A stretch of 64,000 nt of DNA from Megaustenia siamemsis. Its lineage: Eukaryota > Mollusca > Gastropoda > Stylommatophora > Ariophantidae. This document shows positions 12,007 through 28,109 of the stretch, in pieces; position 1 is the first letter of the stretch; each line of letters begins with the position of its first letter. The notes under the pieces were generated by a model, which saw nothing but the letters and a program-made list of their open reading frames with translations, was not told the DNA's origin and made no database searches. The stretch spans positions 42,067,279 to 42,131,278 of the forward strand of contig JAVIAB010000008.1 in assembly GCA_032433765.1 (NCBI GenBank), given 5' to 3'. Made by a program: the position numbers and the translations under genes.

Positions 12007-12350
12007 TATCATCATCATCATCATCAAGTACCATGCCTATGACGTAGATGATCATGTCTCTCCACAACTTTCGATCTCGACGGTTATTTATCGTTGCTGG
12101 TGTTGACTTTCTGCAAAGCCATTCCTTATTAAGCTGTCTGATATCCTTTCTCTTTGCTCCCCTCTATCTCTTCGTCCCTCAATTTTCCAGTTGTTACAAT
12201 ATATTCCAGCTGTTCTCTTCTCATTACATGGCCAAAAAATGATGATCGTTTCTTCCTAATATTGGAAATTAGCTGTCGTTTTGCTTTGTCCTCTTTCAGA
12301 ACGTTTTCATTACTCAGCCTAGCTGTCCATTGTGTTCTCAACATTACTCT
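12007..12350 (-). pseudogene. 5'-truncated RTE-like retrotransposon, C-terminal end
   Basis: The minus strand reads ...KRSSFFGHVMRREQLEYI VTTGK then a frameshifted basic stretch, and ends at a GAT/ATG microsatellite (12009-12026). The nearest relative in the window is 42.6-43.2 kb. About 340 bp remain. Confidence 0.8.
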
Positions 12351-12416
12351 GTAAAATTACATCACTACAGCCTCCAGTGATTTTCTTGTCAATTGTCCTA
12401 TTGTCCGCGATTAAAT

Positions 12417-12419
12417 GTC

Positions 12420-12482
<63 letters not shown>
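12417..12482. repeat. (AT)n microsatellite
   Basis: About 33 uninterrupted TA dinucleotides. Confidence 0.98.
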
Positions 12483-12491
<9 letters not shown>

Positions 12492-14500
12492 AATACAATT
12501 TCAACAGTGAAAAATATATTTTTGCTTAGTCGTATCTATACAAATTCTCTTATTACCTATAGGATTATGGTATCTTCTCCTCTGACTCATATCCCTTTCG
12601 TTCGTTTCCGCATAACTACATCAATCTCATCATCTTTTCTGATCTTCGTTAATTTGCATACAGCCGCATCGATCTCATTAATCCTTTCTAGCCGTCTTCT
12701 GGAATTTCCATATAATTTCCATATAGCCACCATCCGTCTCTCACACAATGTCAGCAGTCTGTTTGACTTCTTCCGCCATCAGAAATTTGTCGATCAAGTT
12801 GAATAGAGGGCCGAAGAAATGCGCTGAAAGTGGTCAGCGATTTATTATTATAGCACTCTGCTAGCGTCAAGATCAGCAGTCCATAGCTGATCAAGGTCGT
12901 GGAATAAGACTAATTTGTTTGGTCAAGCAAGTACGAATACAATCAGGAAGGCAGGTCAGTACCCACACAATGTCGTTTTATAATAGTATGTATGTGGTTA
13001 AAAGGGACAGATGATGCGGCATTAAGTAAACCACCTAAAATGCAATTACGCTCATTGAACGCAAGGACGCAGATGAGGAGTAAACATCGGTGGGACAAAG
13101 ATCTTGAAAGACGACCATCACAGTTCTCCTTTCGAGCAGTCGTTAAAATAGACAGTAGGCAGCGGCGGATATTCAGAGGAGGCAACGGAAGCCTAGATCC
13201 CTCTAATATTTTATCAAAATACATAACACAATCACACTCCAGCTCACTGAGTTAAATGCAAGTACATAACCAGCCACCGCATCCCGTTTGCCGTGATATC
13301 GTTCAAATAATTCAAATCGTTACTAACAGATAAGTTTCAATATCTATGGAGATCGAATCCACTTCAATCGTACAACAATATTTATCGACCTTGCAATTAG
13401 TATGAGGATTAGGGAGGCGATTCCAGAAAAATAGCTCCCTGTTCCTATGGCAACGGCTTTTAAGCCAATTAGATGACGCTCTCTCTATCTCTATCGTAAC
13501 GTATGGTGGAGCGGAGACAGAAAAAGTAGTCCCCTCCTGTATCTCAATGCTTTGCATATTTATATATAAACATTTAACAAAACAAAATTGTAAGAGATTT
13601 AACAGCACAACTAAATTCTTTTTCTAACTTACAGTGTTATTAACTAAGATAATTATGATAATTTAGGGCTATAATTGAAGGAACTATTTTACATTTATTA
13701 CAAATTACCGTTGCATTTATATGCAAACTATTAGGTTAAAGGTCAACCAAAAGGTTTGGATGCAAATAGTAAAAGATACACCCAGATGATAAAATTGTTG
13801 TTTTAATTTATTGGATATTCCCTTTTCACAACGAAAAGACGTTGAGAAAATTATTTTGCAGCAAAATAGATCTACTTCAAAATGTTCACTACCTCAAACC
13901 GAAAAATGTAGGAGCAGAATATTTGTATTCAATTTACATGGTTCATCAACACAAATTCAAATTAAATGACTTATCTAGCAGTAAACGAAGTAACCGAGCG
14001 CAATATCTATTTTGTTCGTAGCGTTTGCTAACAAGGTATGTGGACATTTGAAGGATATAGCGACATGAGCAACATATCTAGCTATGGCTGTAGTTAGGCG
14101 TGCTTCAAGTAGAGACCATTTGCTAAAGAAAAAAACGATCAATGAATGAATGTCCTGTACTACTATGAGTAAGCATGACAGTTCAATATATACTAATGTA
14201 AGTATGCGAGTGGTTAAGTTTTTTTTATTTTTGTATTTTCTATACATGTAATGCGACCACTCCTCACGTCCTGGCCTCATCAAGTTTCGAACTCACTGTC
14301 CGCCGCTGAGGAGAGGTCATGTTCTAGAGATAGTTCCCCTTATCTGCTGCACATGGAGTAACCCTCGCGCCTGTTATATGAGCTTAGTTGGGATTATGAT
14401 TTGCATAGATGTAATCCACCACGAATGACGTAGGCGATGATCAAACACAAATCAATTCTAGGGAGCGGAAAACATACAAGATACGTTATTGCTGTAGACT
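12483..14500. other. Unrecognised; dispersed repeat at ~12815-12970
   Basis: 12815-12970 is a diverged copy of the repeat at 5250-5425. The rest is AT-rich with no recognisable domain. Near 14282, on the minus strand, a B-box-like GAGTTCGAAACT is present, but no SINE body could be matched. Confidence 0.45.
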
Positions 14501-14501
14501 T

Positions 14502-14722
14502 GTGCTCACAGAAATTGTTATAAACCTGTGCTCACAGAAATTGTTATAAACCTGTGCTCACAGAAATTGTTATAAACCTGTGCTCACAGAAATTGTTATA
14601 AACTTGTTCTCACAGAAATTGTTATAAACCTGTGCTCACAGAAATTGTTATAAACTTGTGCTCACAGAAATTGTTATAAACCTGTGCTCACAGAAATTGT
14701 TATAAACCTGTGCTCACAGAAA
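14502..14722. repeat. 26-bp tandem repeat, ~8.5 copies
   Basis: Unit CCTGTGCTCACAGAAATTGT followed by TATAAA, with few substitutions (CCTGTG/CTTGTG/CTTGTT). Confidence 0.95.
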
Positions 14723-14984
14723 GATCTCAAAAGCAAATGGTGACTGCGTCTGCTATAGCTTATAATTTGAACGGTGCCGATTCTTCCTTCCCTTGAAAAA
14801 GAGCAACATCTGTTTGGCTAAATCTGGTATTCCATTAATGCTGTTGATTATCCATTGCGACCTTGATGTGACGTAGATTTGATTATCATTGGCTAGAAAA
14901 TAACCAGGCTACAAGTATGATCTGGTATATCATTAGCCATCATTAGATGGCGCGATCTGCCTGCCTGTGGATGTTTCTTGTATT

Positions 14985-15355
14985 CCAAGAAAATGTTTAA
15001 TGTGAAAGAGATGGGATTTCTTAGAAGAATGTTGAGAGTTCCATTGAACAGCTAAAAATACCAACGAGGGCATTCTCGAAGAGTCCAACACAAAAAGGGA
15101 GCTCTTAAAAAAAATATATATAAGAAAGAAAACAATCAACATCTTTCGGGCACATCGTGAGAAGAGGAAAGTTGGAATACTTGGTTACAACTGGTAAAAT
15201 ACAAGGAAAAGGAAATCACGGACTATAAAGAAGATATGATATACATGGCTTGGAAAACAGCCAACAATAGAATAAATATGATGCACTGTGGACACAAAAT
15301 TGTGGAAGGACATGATCTTGCTCGCCAATCGATATGGCACCCGATGAATGAATGT
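14985..15355 (+). pseudogene. 5'-truncated RTE-like retrotransposon, C-terminal end
   Basis: The plus strand holds the degraded series MGFLRRMLRVP, KRELLKK, STFFGHIVRRGKLEYLVTTG and, near 15305, VEGHDLARQSIWH. This is the same order as the relic at 43.7 kb (MGFLRRMLKVP ... FFGHTMRRGKLEYLVTTG), with indels and stops. It ends in GATGAATGAATG. Confidence 0.7.
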
Positions 15356-15488
15356 GAAATTCGGTTACATGGTCGTAAAGAAGGATACATCAGATTACAG
15401 GAGAGAGGGGCTAAGGAGATTGCTATAAACGTTATCATGATAGGTCTCCTAACAGGACACAATTGACTCCGCAGTTATATACACATGT

Positions 15489-15566
15489 ACACGTGGACAA
15501 GCGTCCTAGACTGTTCAACACATACTTCACTGTATTGGATATAGTTCACTGAGGAAAACCAATTGG
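15489..15566 (+). repeat. Left copy of a 78-bp target-site duplication
   Basis: Ungapped match to 16041-16118, 71 of 78 identical by eye. The pair brackets the RTE fragment at 15567-16040. RTE elements are known for long, variable target duplications. Confidence 0.8.
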
Positions 15567-16040
15567 AGCACAGGTATTTGACAATTTTCAACCCCAATGT
15601 TAAGTCAGTCTTATTATATAGCTGTGAAACATGGAGAACAACAAAACTGACAATCATGAAGATACAGACTTTCATTAATGGATGCTTACGCAGGATAAAA
15701 AGATGGAAATGGCAGGACAAAATCACTAACATAGAATTATGGAAAAGTACCAGCCAAATACCAGTGGATAAAGAGATACAGTGAAGACGATGGTGCTGGA
15801 TAGGACACACACTGCGGAAGCCAACTGAGAGTATTACAAAACAGGCCTTTTTTGGAATCCCCAGGGGAAAAGAAAAAGAGGAAGACCAAGGAATTCTTGG
15901 AGAAGACAGGTAAAAGCAGAGATGAAGATGATGGGGAAGACATGGAATGATCTTAAAAGAATCGCAAGAAACACAACGATTTGGAACGTGTTTGTTGAAG
16001 ACCTATGCTCCACAGGGAGCTGAAATGTCGAAGAAGAAGA
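15567..16040 (+). pseudogene. 5'-truncated RTE-like retrotransposon (family of 39-42 kb element)
   Basis: The plus strand reads NPNVKSVLLYSCETWRTTKL, then [42 protein letters not shown] and, after a frameshift, a broken basic tail. It corresponds to the last ~150 codons of the element at 39.25-42.17 kb and ends in a GAA-rich tail (16030-16040). Its ends are defined by the 78-bp direct repeat. Confidence 0.85.
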
Positions 16041-16118
16041 ACACGTGGACAGGCGTCCTAGACTGTTGAACACATACTTCACTGTACTGGATATAGTTCA
16101 CCGGGGGAAACCAATAGG
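16041..16118 (+). repeat. Right copy of the 78-bp target-site duplication
   Basis: See 15489-15566. Seven mismatches in 78 indicate that the insertion is old. Confidence 0.8.
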
Positions 16119-17849
16119 TAGAACACTACATGTAACAACTATATGGTGCTCTACAAAACACAGTCAAATCTATACAAAAAACAACATTGCGGACATGTAG
16201 ATAATACTTCCGGCGAACGAGCTTTACATTGATAGAGTGCTGTAAACGAGCCATATACTGTAACACGTGACAGAAGGTAGAATAAAGATACGTGACACAC
16301 TGTAACTGCAATAACGTCAGAATATCAATCATTTAGAGAACACGAACAAAATATATCAAATAAATATAAGTGTAAACCACAGTCGTCTATAGTTTTACTA
16401 AGGCACGTGGGCTGAAAGGGAAATTTCGGAATAACCCAAAGTTTGTGAAATTTGTATCTATGCAAGCTATGGACTGCTGACGTCATTTTTCCAACAAACA
16501 CCAGTGATAGCAAAGCTGAAAACATCACAAACCTTGGGTGATTCCTTTCAGCCCGAGGGCCATGTTAATATTTTACCATTGATGGATGGCTGTGTATAAA
16601 ACAGAGAAAAACAAGAGAAAGCATACAGCGAGAACATACCTCGTGAAGTAGTGGTTGTTATATCCTTCAGTTTATTTCAACCAGAACCTGTAGAATGACT
16701 GCTTTGGTGATCATTGCTACGCGCAAGCCTCAATAAACAACCCGTGTCCTGTAGAAACAACTGACGACTCCGATACACTACACCATCGTAAGCACTCAGT
16801 CACCATAACAATTATTACACAACAAAGCGACCTCAACCTGATCTTGTTAATATCTGTAGCCCGTCACGCTGAGACAAAAATCACCAACAAAAATGCATAA
16901 TACAACTAAATGTTTCTGAAATAATATCCAACAATATTTTTTTTTTTAATAACTTAATCTTGCTATATCTGAAGGAGTTAAATCGTGCTTGATGGTGTTA
17001 TCCACAGTTCCGATGATTTTACAAAACACAAATCCAGTAATTTCATTAAACTTAAACAACAACGCAATACATCGTTGTCATTGCTTTGATCATGACTCCA
17101 AAGATGTGTTGACAACTAAACATGCACGCAATAGCCGCAGAGATTTGTAAAAGAGCTCCAAAATAAATAAAACATGAATCAAACGTCCTTTGCTTAGTTA
17201 GTAATAGCTTCAAAATCTCGCAAAGCTTCAATCAAACAAGTCCTGGGCCACACACCTTTCATGTAATCCTAGGAAAGTATACAGAAACAAAACCGGTATT
17301 TGTGAACTTATTAACCACGCCACAGCGTCATTTTGCTATTTAAAGGTGACACTTCAGATCGGGAATAAATCTAACATAAACAATATGAGCGCTGTAACGT
17401 CCCCTTCTATTCTAGGTCCTAGAAAAGTCAACTACCAAGGTGGCGTTCAGTGAAACGGCTCGCACGCGCAACTTGTTTCTAGAACAGCGCTCGCGCCACC
17501 GAACACAAAAGCGGCCGGCGGGCAGAGCACACACTACGACTCGAGACCTCCGCACACAAAACCGCAGGATAATAATGCAGGCCTCAGGCTCCCCTATTCG
17601 TTTTCTCTTCTCAAGCAGTGGATAGACTGAGTACCCAGGGGTTCTAAAAAAAAACTGCACGTCTGTGTTGACCATTTACTTTGCCTGTCATCTCAAGCAC
17701 TGTAAAGGCTGTGCACCATGAGGTTTAAAAAAATGTAACCATGGGTACCGCCTACTTAGCTGTCTTCTCAATGAGTGAACACCCAGAGGCTCTATAAGTT
17801 ATACGCCTGGGAACACTATTAAACTTAGCCTCTCTATTCAAGTGTATAG
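16119..17849. other. No gene; imperfect inverted repeat at ~16405-16555
   Basis: CACGTGGGCTGAAAGG and the following ~25 bases near 16405 are found again, inverted and imperfect, near 16523-16555 (CTTTCAGCCCGAGG), so a ~150-bp MITE-like foldback is possible. 17410-17580 is GC- and CpG-richer than its surroundings. No gene was recognised. Confidence 0.4.
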
Positions 17850-18178
17850 GGTTAAACACCCAAAGGTTCTAGATAAATTTATGATACAGGAACTATAGAC
17901 GTTATAAAGGTAAATGCACGAAACTTGAATCGGCGTCTTAGCACGCGAGTTTTCACCCATATGTGCTCGGCGCTTCAAGCATCGAAACTTCCGATGCGAG
18001 GCGGCATTCCTCACCTCCACAGAGTAATAACCCTGGTACCAATTTCTGCAGCGGCTGGGTCGACCGCGGGAGTATGTTTTTTTTTCCAATCACAAGTACA
18101 ACCCACACTGCTTCCTGCGGGAATCGAACACGGGTTGTCCGAACGTCGATAGCCCAGCCGAGTGGTTTTCCAGGGACG
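17850..18178 (-). mobile_element. tRNA-derived SINE, family 2
   Basis: The minus strand starts near 18178 with a tRNA-like head carrying GTGTTCGATTCCCGC (B box). A core with GACCCAGCC and GGTACCAGGG follows, then a body ending near 17855 (AACACCCAAAGGTTCTAG in plus orientation). A longer-headed copy lies at 35817-36098, and a 5'-truncated copy at 19412-19560 matches only the 3' ~140 bp, as expected of a retroposon. Confidence 0.75.
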
Positions 18179-19411
18179 TTCTAGACGTCATTCTGGCTCT
18201 GAAAATAAAAGTTGAAAACATCACGCTAGTGGAGGGTTTTTCATTCTGCGCTCAAGTTCACCTAAAGTAAGGTATGCCCCAAGCGATTTTTTTCGACAAA
18301 TTACAAGATGTAGTCGCACTCTGAGCTCAAATGCTGTACTTAAATTAGTGCGACCAGGTGATAAGAGCAGGGGAAGCGAAATGATAACCTTCTGGGCGAG
18401 GTCCGCAATAAGATGGCGCCCTTCAGGTGCGTGAAGCACGTTATGAAAATGGGAAATTTGGTTTTGTTAATCAGAATATTGTTTCTGACGTTCTCTTCAT
18501 CTCATCCCCACCACAGGGACGTTAACCGGGCGTTGATATTATTTTTGTGTGGTTTGTATCAAGCTGCGTTATCTATGCCGTACAGCCCAGTACATCCGAC
18601 TTCAACACGAGAGTTTGGGGTACCGGGTTGCACTTCAATTGTAAATATCTACCCGCGTGGCCAGACATAGCCGGAACGTTTCCATGCCAATCACGGAGAG
18701 ATGGGGGCTACCATCATGAAGAGTTTTGGTTCAGTGATCCTGGCCACAGGTAGAAGAATCTCTGACCAGCTTTAGCTAAGGTGCCTTGTTGGGTCAGAGC
18801 CAGAATCTGATAACAGCCAACACGCCGAGGGACACACGTGTACAAATAATAATTACACACCCAAAACACTAATAACAATATCAAAGACAGACCTGAAAGT
18901 CAAAACGCATCGCAGCGTGAGAGGAAAATTAAAAGAAAATACGAGTACGGTCAGCAACCCACAGCTAGCATCTCGTGTAGATCAGTTGATCAAGACCCTG
19001 CATCACTTCTCAACGATGTTCATGGAAGCTGATAATAGATGACCATCCAAGAGGAAGGACACCCAGCACTAAAAAAATGTCGCGCTTGAATTACTGGACC
19101 ACAAGGCGCTAATATCAGGGCCTAGTTGCAAACTACAACACAACGGATCTAGTAGATTATCTACACCCACTTAACGTCATTTTAAGGGCGGACGATGAAA
19201 AGGATTATTCAGTCCTTTAATATTCATCGGATGAACGCTAGAAGAGAAAAATAACAGTTTGCATGTGGTGGTATTTAATTCATTTGACTACAGTCATAGG
19301 ACAGATTAGACCGGTCAGAATTTGATCATCAACTGTATTTCCACAGCAGGGATTCGTCTGCAGAGTGAACCTTACCTTATTGCACATTAAGAAAATGGTG
19401 AGAGTGGAGAT
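18179..19411. other. No gene; dispersed repeat R3 at ~18545-18775
   Basis: 18545-18775 resembles 37256-37515, 47535-47815 and 61020-61270. Shared landmarks are ACATCCGACTTCA, TACCGGGTTG and a GG-TTCA-CGATCCTG-type motif near the end. The class is unknown, possibly another SINE or a short non-autonomous element. Confidence 0.45.
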
Positions 19412-19560
19412 TTGAACACCCAAATGTTCTAGATAAATATATGATACGGGAACTATAGAGGCCGTAACGGTAAAGTACGAAACTTGAATAGGCGTCTTAG
19501 AACGCGAATTTTCACCCGCATGTGCTCGTCGCTTCAAGCATCGAAACTCACGATGATAGT
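19412..19560 (-). mobile_element. 5'-truncated SINE family 2
   Basis: Matches the 3' part of the SINE at 17850-18000, from AACACCCAAATGTTCTAGAT through CATCGAAACTCACGATG. The tRNA head and core are missing. Confidence 0.65.
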
Positions 19561-23786
<4,226 letters not shown>

Positions 23787-24080
23787 AGTAGTATACAAGG
23801 GTCCAACTGATTATCATTTAGGCGCTAAATTAACAAAGATATATAGTAGGCGCGCGGCGCGCCTAATGTACCGTAGGTGCAGGGGGAGTTTACCGTGACA
23901 TTTCGTGTCCACATGTTGACCTCTAGTCTCGGTGACCCCGGAAGTGACCTGCTTATGTCTGGTGTGCGCTGACTTTGGAGCGCTTGGTGTACTTGAGCGA
24001 TAGTGATAGGTTAGTAGATTATACAACATCAATGAAAAACGATCAATATAAAACAGAAGACGAAGATATATTTTTATTCT

Positions 24081-24086
24081 TTTATT
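24081..24086 (-). terminator. Poly(A) signal downstream of the left polymerase tail
   Basis: AATAAA on the minus strand, about 200 bp after the stop codon at 24287. A second AATAAA lies near 24073-24078. Mirrors 34256-34269. Confidence 0.5.
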
Positions 24087-24286
24087 ATCTCAATAGGTGT
24101 ATAACATACATTGATATTATATAACATTACAAACATATTCAGTACAGTGAGTCAATATATAGTACATGGATAACATTTATTTATAGTTATGTAGTTGGGT
24201 GTCTGCTTAGCGTTGTGTCATAAATGAATCATAAGGGGTGAAACTGTTAGAGATTGCTGGGTAGTCTAAGCTGGTAGTGTAAAGAG

Positions 24287-24670
24287 TTAAATATCTAGAG
24301 GAGTTGTCGAGACGTTATCATCAGCTACCTTTCTTTTTATATAGAAATAGGAAAGAGCATTTCTTGTTTGACTGTAGGAAAATATGGAATTATTTAAGAC
24401 TTTGAAACCTACATTTTTCCCACCCTTGGCCTTTTGCGTGGCGAGAACCTCCAAAAACATATCTTTATCTAAGTTGTTGTGTTGCTTGCTTAGCCCTTTA
24501 CAACTGATTTTATCATAATCCCCACTACAATGGTACGTCTTACTACATAAGCTAACAAGAGCTGTCCCTTCGTACTCTAGTTTAAAAAGCCCAGGCGTTC
24601 GTTTGGTGTACGCTTTAACACCCTTACAGTTTATACAGTCTGTCTTGCTAGTATGTTCATCGCAGCGATG
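24287..24670 (-). pseudogene. Polinton-like family B DNA polymerase, C-terminal tail (left arm)
   Basis: 128 codons including the stop, without interruption; the 5' end is cut off by the VNTR. Landmarks in order: two Cys pairs in CDEHTSKTDCINCKG, then RTPGLFKLEYEG, ALVSLCSKTYHC, KISCKGLSKQHNNL, NVGFKVLNN, ALSYFYIKRK and the end STTPLDI. I know this series as the tail of protein-primed polymerases of Polintons and related elements (family knowledge, from memory, not a search). The exonuclease and polymerase catalytic motifs are absent, so it cannot be an enzyme. At least one difference from the right arm is silent (TTG against TTA, Leu). The frame faces the element end, and poly(A) signals follow ~200 bp downstream. 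It lacks a good start codon and may be a relic kept by arm homogenisation. Confidence 0.7.
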
Positions 24671-26038
24671 GGTGTATGGAGGTCGCCTAGTGTGTAATAA
24701 GGGCTGTATAGGGGTCGTCTAGTGTGCCGTGATGGGTCAATGGAGGTCGGCTAGTATGTCGTGATGGGTGTACGGAGGTCGTCTAGTGTGTCATATTGGG
24801 TGTATAGAGGGCGTTTAGTGTGTCATGATGGTTGTATAGGGGTCGTCTAGTGTGTCATGAGGGTTGTATAGGGTCGTCTAGTGTACCGTGATGGGTGTAC
24901 GGAGGTCGTCTAGTGTGTCATGATGGTTGTATAGGGTCGTCTAGTGTGCCGTGATGGGTCAATGGAGGTCGGCTAGTATGTCGTGATGGGTGTACGGAGG
25001 TCGTCTAGTGTGTCATATTGGGTGTATAGAGGGCGTTTAGTGTGTCATGATGGTTGTATAGGGGTCGTCTAGTGTGTCATGAGGGTTGTATAGGGGTCGT
25101 CTAGTGTGCCGTGATGGGTGTGCGGAGGTCGTCTAGTGTGTCATATTGGGTGTATAGAGGGCGTTTAGTGTGTCATGATGGTTGTATAGGGGTCGTCTAG
25201 TGTGTCATGATGGTTGTATAGGGGTCGTCTAGTGTGTCATGATGGTTGTATAGGGGTCGTCTAGTGTGCCGTGATGGGTCAATGGAGGTCGGCTAGTATG
25301 TCGTGATGGGTGTACGGAGGTCGTCTAGTGTGTCATATTGGGTGTATAGAGGGCGTTTAGTGTGTCATGATGGTTGTATAGGGGTCGTCTAGTGTGTCAT
25401 GAGGGTTGTATAGGGGTCGTCTAGTGTGCCGTGATGGTGTACGGAGGTCGTCTAGTGTGTCATATTGGGTGTATAGAGGGCGTTTAGTGTGTCATGATGG
25501 TTGTATAGGGGTCGTCTAGTGTGCCGTGATGGGTCAATGGAGGTCGGCTAGTATGTCGTGATGGGTGTACGGAGGTCGTCTAGTGTGTCATATTGGGTGT
25601 ATAGAGGGCGTTTAGTGTGTCATGATGGTTGTATAGGGGTCGTCTAGTGTGTCATGATGGTTGTATAGGGGTCGTCTAGTGTGCCATGATGGGTGCATGG
25701 AGGTCGGCTAGTATGTCGTGATGGGTGTACGGAGGTCGTCTAGTGGGGTATGATGGTTGTATGGAGGTCGTCTAGTGTGTCATATTGGATGTATAGAGGG
25801 CGTCTAGTGAGTCATGATGGGTGTATGTAGGTCGTTTAGTGTATCGTGATGGGTGTATGGAGATTGTCTACTGTGTCGTGAGGAGTGTATGGGGGTCATC
25901 TGGTGTGGTATGTGGGGTGTATGGAGGTCATCTAGTGTGATATAAGGCTGTATGCCGGGCGTCTAGTGTGGCATGAGGGTTGTATGGCGGTCACCTAGTG
26001 TGGCATGAGGGCTGTATGGCGGTTGTCTGGTATATCAT
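24671..26038. repeat. 32-bp VNTR, left arm (~43 units)
   Basis: Unit GTCGTCTAGTGTGTCATGAT plus GGTTGTATAGGG, with ordered variants (GTCAATGG, GTGTACGG, TATTGGG) that form blocks of about six units. Mirrored at 32660-33671 with ~32 units. Confidence 0.95.
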
Positions 26039-26337
26039 ACTTTAATCAACCAATAAGAAAAATGAAGGAACATTACATTCAACATTACTTATCTTAACTA
26101 CTTTACATCAATACAGTTGAATAACGTGTTATCGTTAAGTCTTACCATACTTTAAGAGAAAACATTCAACTTACAGTATAAAATATAGTCTCAATCATCT
26201 ACACTGAATATAACCTATTATCGATAACCCTTAACATACTTTAAGAGAAAACAAGCCAACTTACGGTGCAAAACTCCGCTAGACTGAAGTGTAGTATGAC
26301 CTTCCTTGAATCAACCAAACTTATAACGCCGTCTAGT

Positions 26338-26485
26338 TTAAATATAGCCTGGTAAGAAATGAATAAATTAGCCAATCAGCGAGTGACTATGCCAACATCG
26401 ACTGATACCTGGATCAACCAATCAGAGAAGAGTATTAGTATAGGAGGCAGAGCAAAGAAATGACTGACAAGTGGATTAACCAATC
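26338..26485 (-). promoter_or_regulatory. CCAAT/TATA promoter-like block, facing outward (left arm)
   Basis: On the minus strand, ATTGG boxes at 26480-26485, 26418-26423 and 26372-26377 precede a TATATTTAAA at 26338-26347, 25 bp after the last box. Splice-donor-like GTAAGT sites follow. The layout is that of an NF-Y/TATA promoter that would transcribe the VNTR and the polymerase tail. Whether it is active is unknown. Confidence 0.5.
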
Positions 26486-26834
26486 AGAGAAGTGCGTTAG
26501 CCCAAGCGTAGGTAGTGGCTGTCGGGTCAGCAGTGGGGGAAAAATGTTGGGTGGTGGATTACTTGAACTCGTTTTGACCCTGAGGCAATTCCAGAAGAGT
26601 TCTATGACCTCATTTTGACCGCTGAAGGCTTTAATACCAATGTTTTCCACTTCAACGAACGACATACATCATTAAAGGTGATTACTTCAGCTCTTAGACT
26701 TTGGAGTTCCATATCTTTATCACTTGATTGAATGACAGACAACAGTAAAGATGATCATTTCAGGTAAGAAAACTTAGTTCCAAACCCTAAAATTTCTACT
26801 CATAGTCACAAACTTTGATGCAAAACCCTAACAA
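26486..26834. other. Arm spacer, no gene
   Basis: Non-coding part of the left arm between the promoter-like block and the ~220-bp repeat; mirrored in the right arm. Confidence 0.6.
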
Positions 26835-27745
26835 TCTAGTCCCAAAGTGATACTAGTTCGACACGACAGTCGTAAATGTTATATGCAAAGTCCAAAAGTT
26901 TGTCAAAAAGACAACCTTAACTCAAAATAGTTAGACACAAAGCCCAACAATTTATATGCAAAGTCTAAAAAGTTACTCCAAAAGACAACTAATGTAACAC
27001 TTAACCCCAAAATTTCGTCGCATAACCAAACAGTTGAACTCAAAAGCCTAAAAATTTAGTCCCAAAGTGATACTAGTTCGACACAAAAGTCGTAAATGTT
27101 TATGCAAAGACCAAAAGTTTGTCAAAAAGACAACCCAAACTCAAAATAGTTAGACACAAAGCCCAACAATTTATATGCAAAGTCCAAAAAGTTACTCCAA
27201 AAGACAACTAATGTAACACTTAACCCCAAAATTTCGTCGCATAACCAAACAGTTGAACTCAAAAGCCTAAAAATTTAGTCCCAAAGTCGTAATTGTTCGA
27301 CACGAAAGTCGTAAATGTTATATGCAAAGTCCAAAAGTTTGTCAAAAAGACAACCTAAACTCAAAATAGTTAGACACGAAAGGTCAAAAAAGTATATGCA
27401 AAGTCCAAAATGTTACGTCAAAAGACAACTAATATAACAACAAGCCCTAAAATTTCGTCGCGTAACCAAAAGTTGAACTCAAAACCCTACAAAATTTAAA
27501 CCCAAAGGCAAAATAGTTAGACACGAAAGACCAAATAGTTATATTCAAAATCCAAAAGTTTGTCAAAAAGACAACCCAAACTCAAAAGTTTGTCAAAAAA
27601 GACAACCCAAACTCAAAATAGTTAGACATGAAAGGTCAAAAAGGTATACTCAAAGTCCAAAATGTTACTTCAAAAGACAACTAATATAACAACAAGCCCC
27701 AAAACTTCGTCTCATAACCAAAAAGTTGAACTCAAAACCCTAAAA
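26835..27745. repeat. ~220-bp tandem repeat, left arm
   Basis: CCCAAAGTGATACTAGTTCG starts at 26841 and again at 27061, and a variant at 27281, so the period is about 220 bp. Inside the unit there is a weaker ~20-25-bp rhythm of CAAAA and GTT motifs (for example AAAAGTTTGTCAAAAAGACA). Mirrored at about 30940-31860. Confidence 0.85.
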
Positions 27746-28109
27746 AGTGTCCACTTATCAACCAAAGTCTTTAATACAGCTGAGAAAACCCTAATAAATA
27801 ATTACAATTTACTAAAAATGTTGCCCTTGATGATAGTTGCGACTGTGTCTAAATCATTATTGAAAATATTCATAGAACTCTAGTAAAAACCAAACACACT
27901 AAAACACCACATTGAAAGAATGAACTTAAAGTTCACGCCGCTGTCACAACTCTGCTAAGAAAAGTACTGCAAAGCATGAAAGTTATGTCCCTTGCTATAA
28001 CTCTACTAAACGAAAGTATTACCAAACACGTAGGTTACACTCCTACCATAACCCACTAAGAAAAACAAGATTTTGCTTAAAATACCACATTTATAATTGT
28101 TACGCCCCT
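27746..28109. other. Arm spacer, no gene
   Basis: Unique arm sequence between two tandem arrays. No domain. The matching part of the right arm (about 30580-30930) is where the second copy begins after the N gap. Confidence 0.6.

Noticed and set aside
17412..17625. CpG-island promoter of a host gene
   Set aside because: GC content is raised for only ~170 bp and no exon-like frame follows.
24671..26038. CRISPR-like array of 32-bp units
   Set aside because: Units are contiguous with no unique spacers, and the sequence is animal. It is a VNTR.
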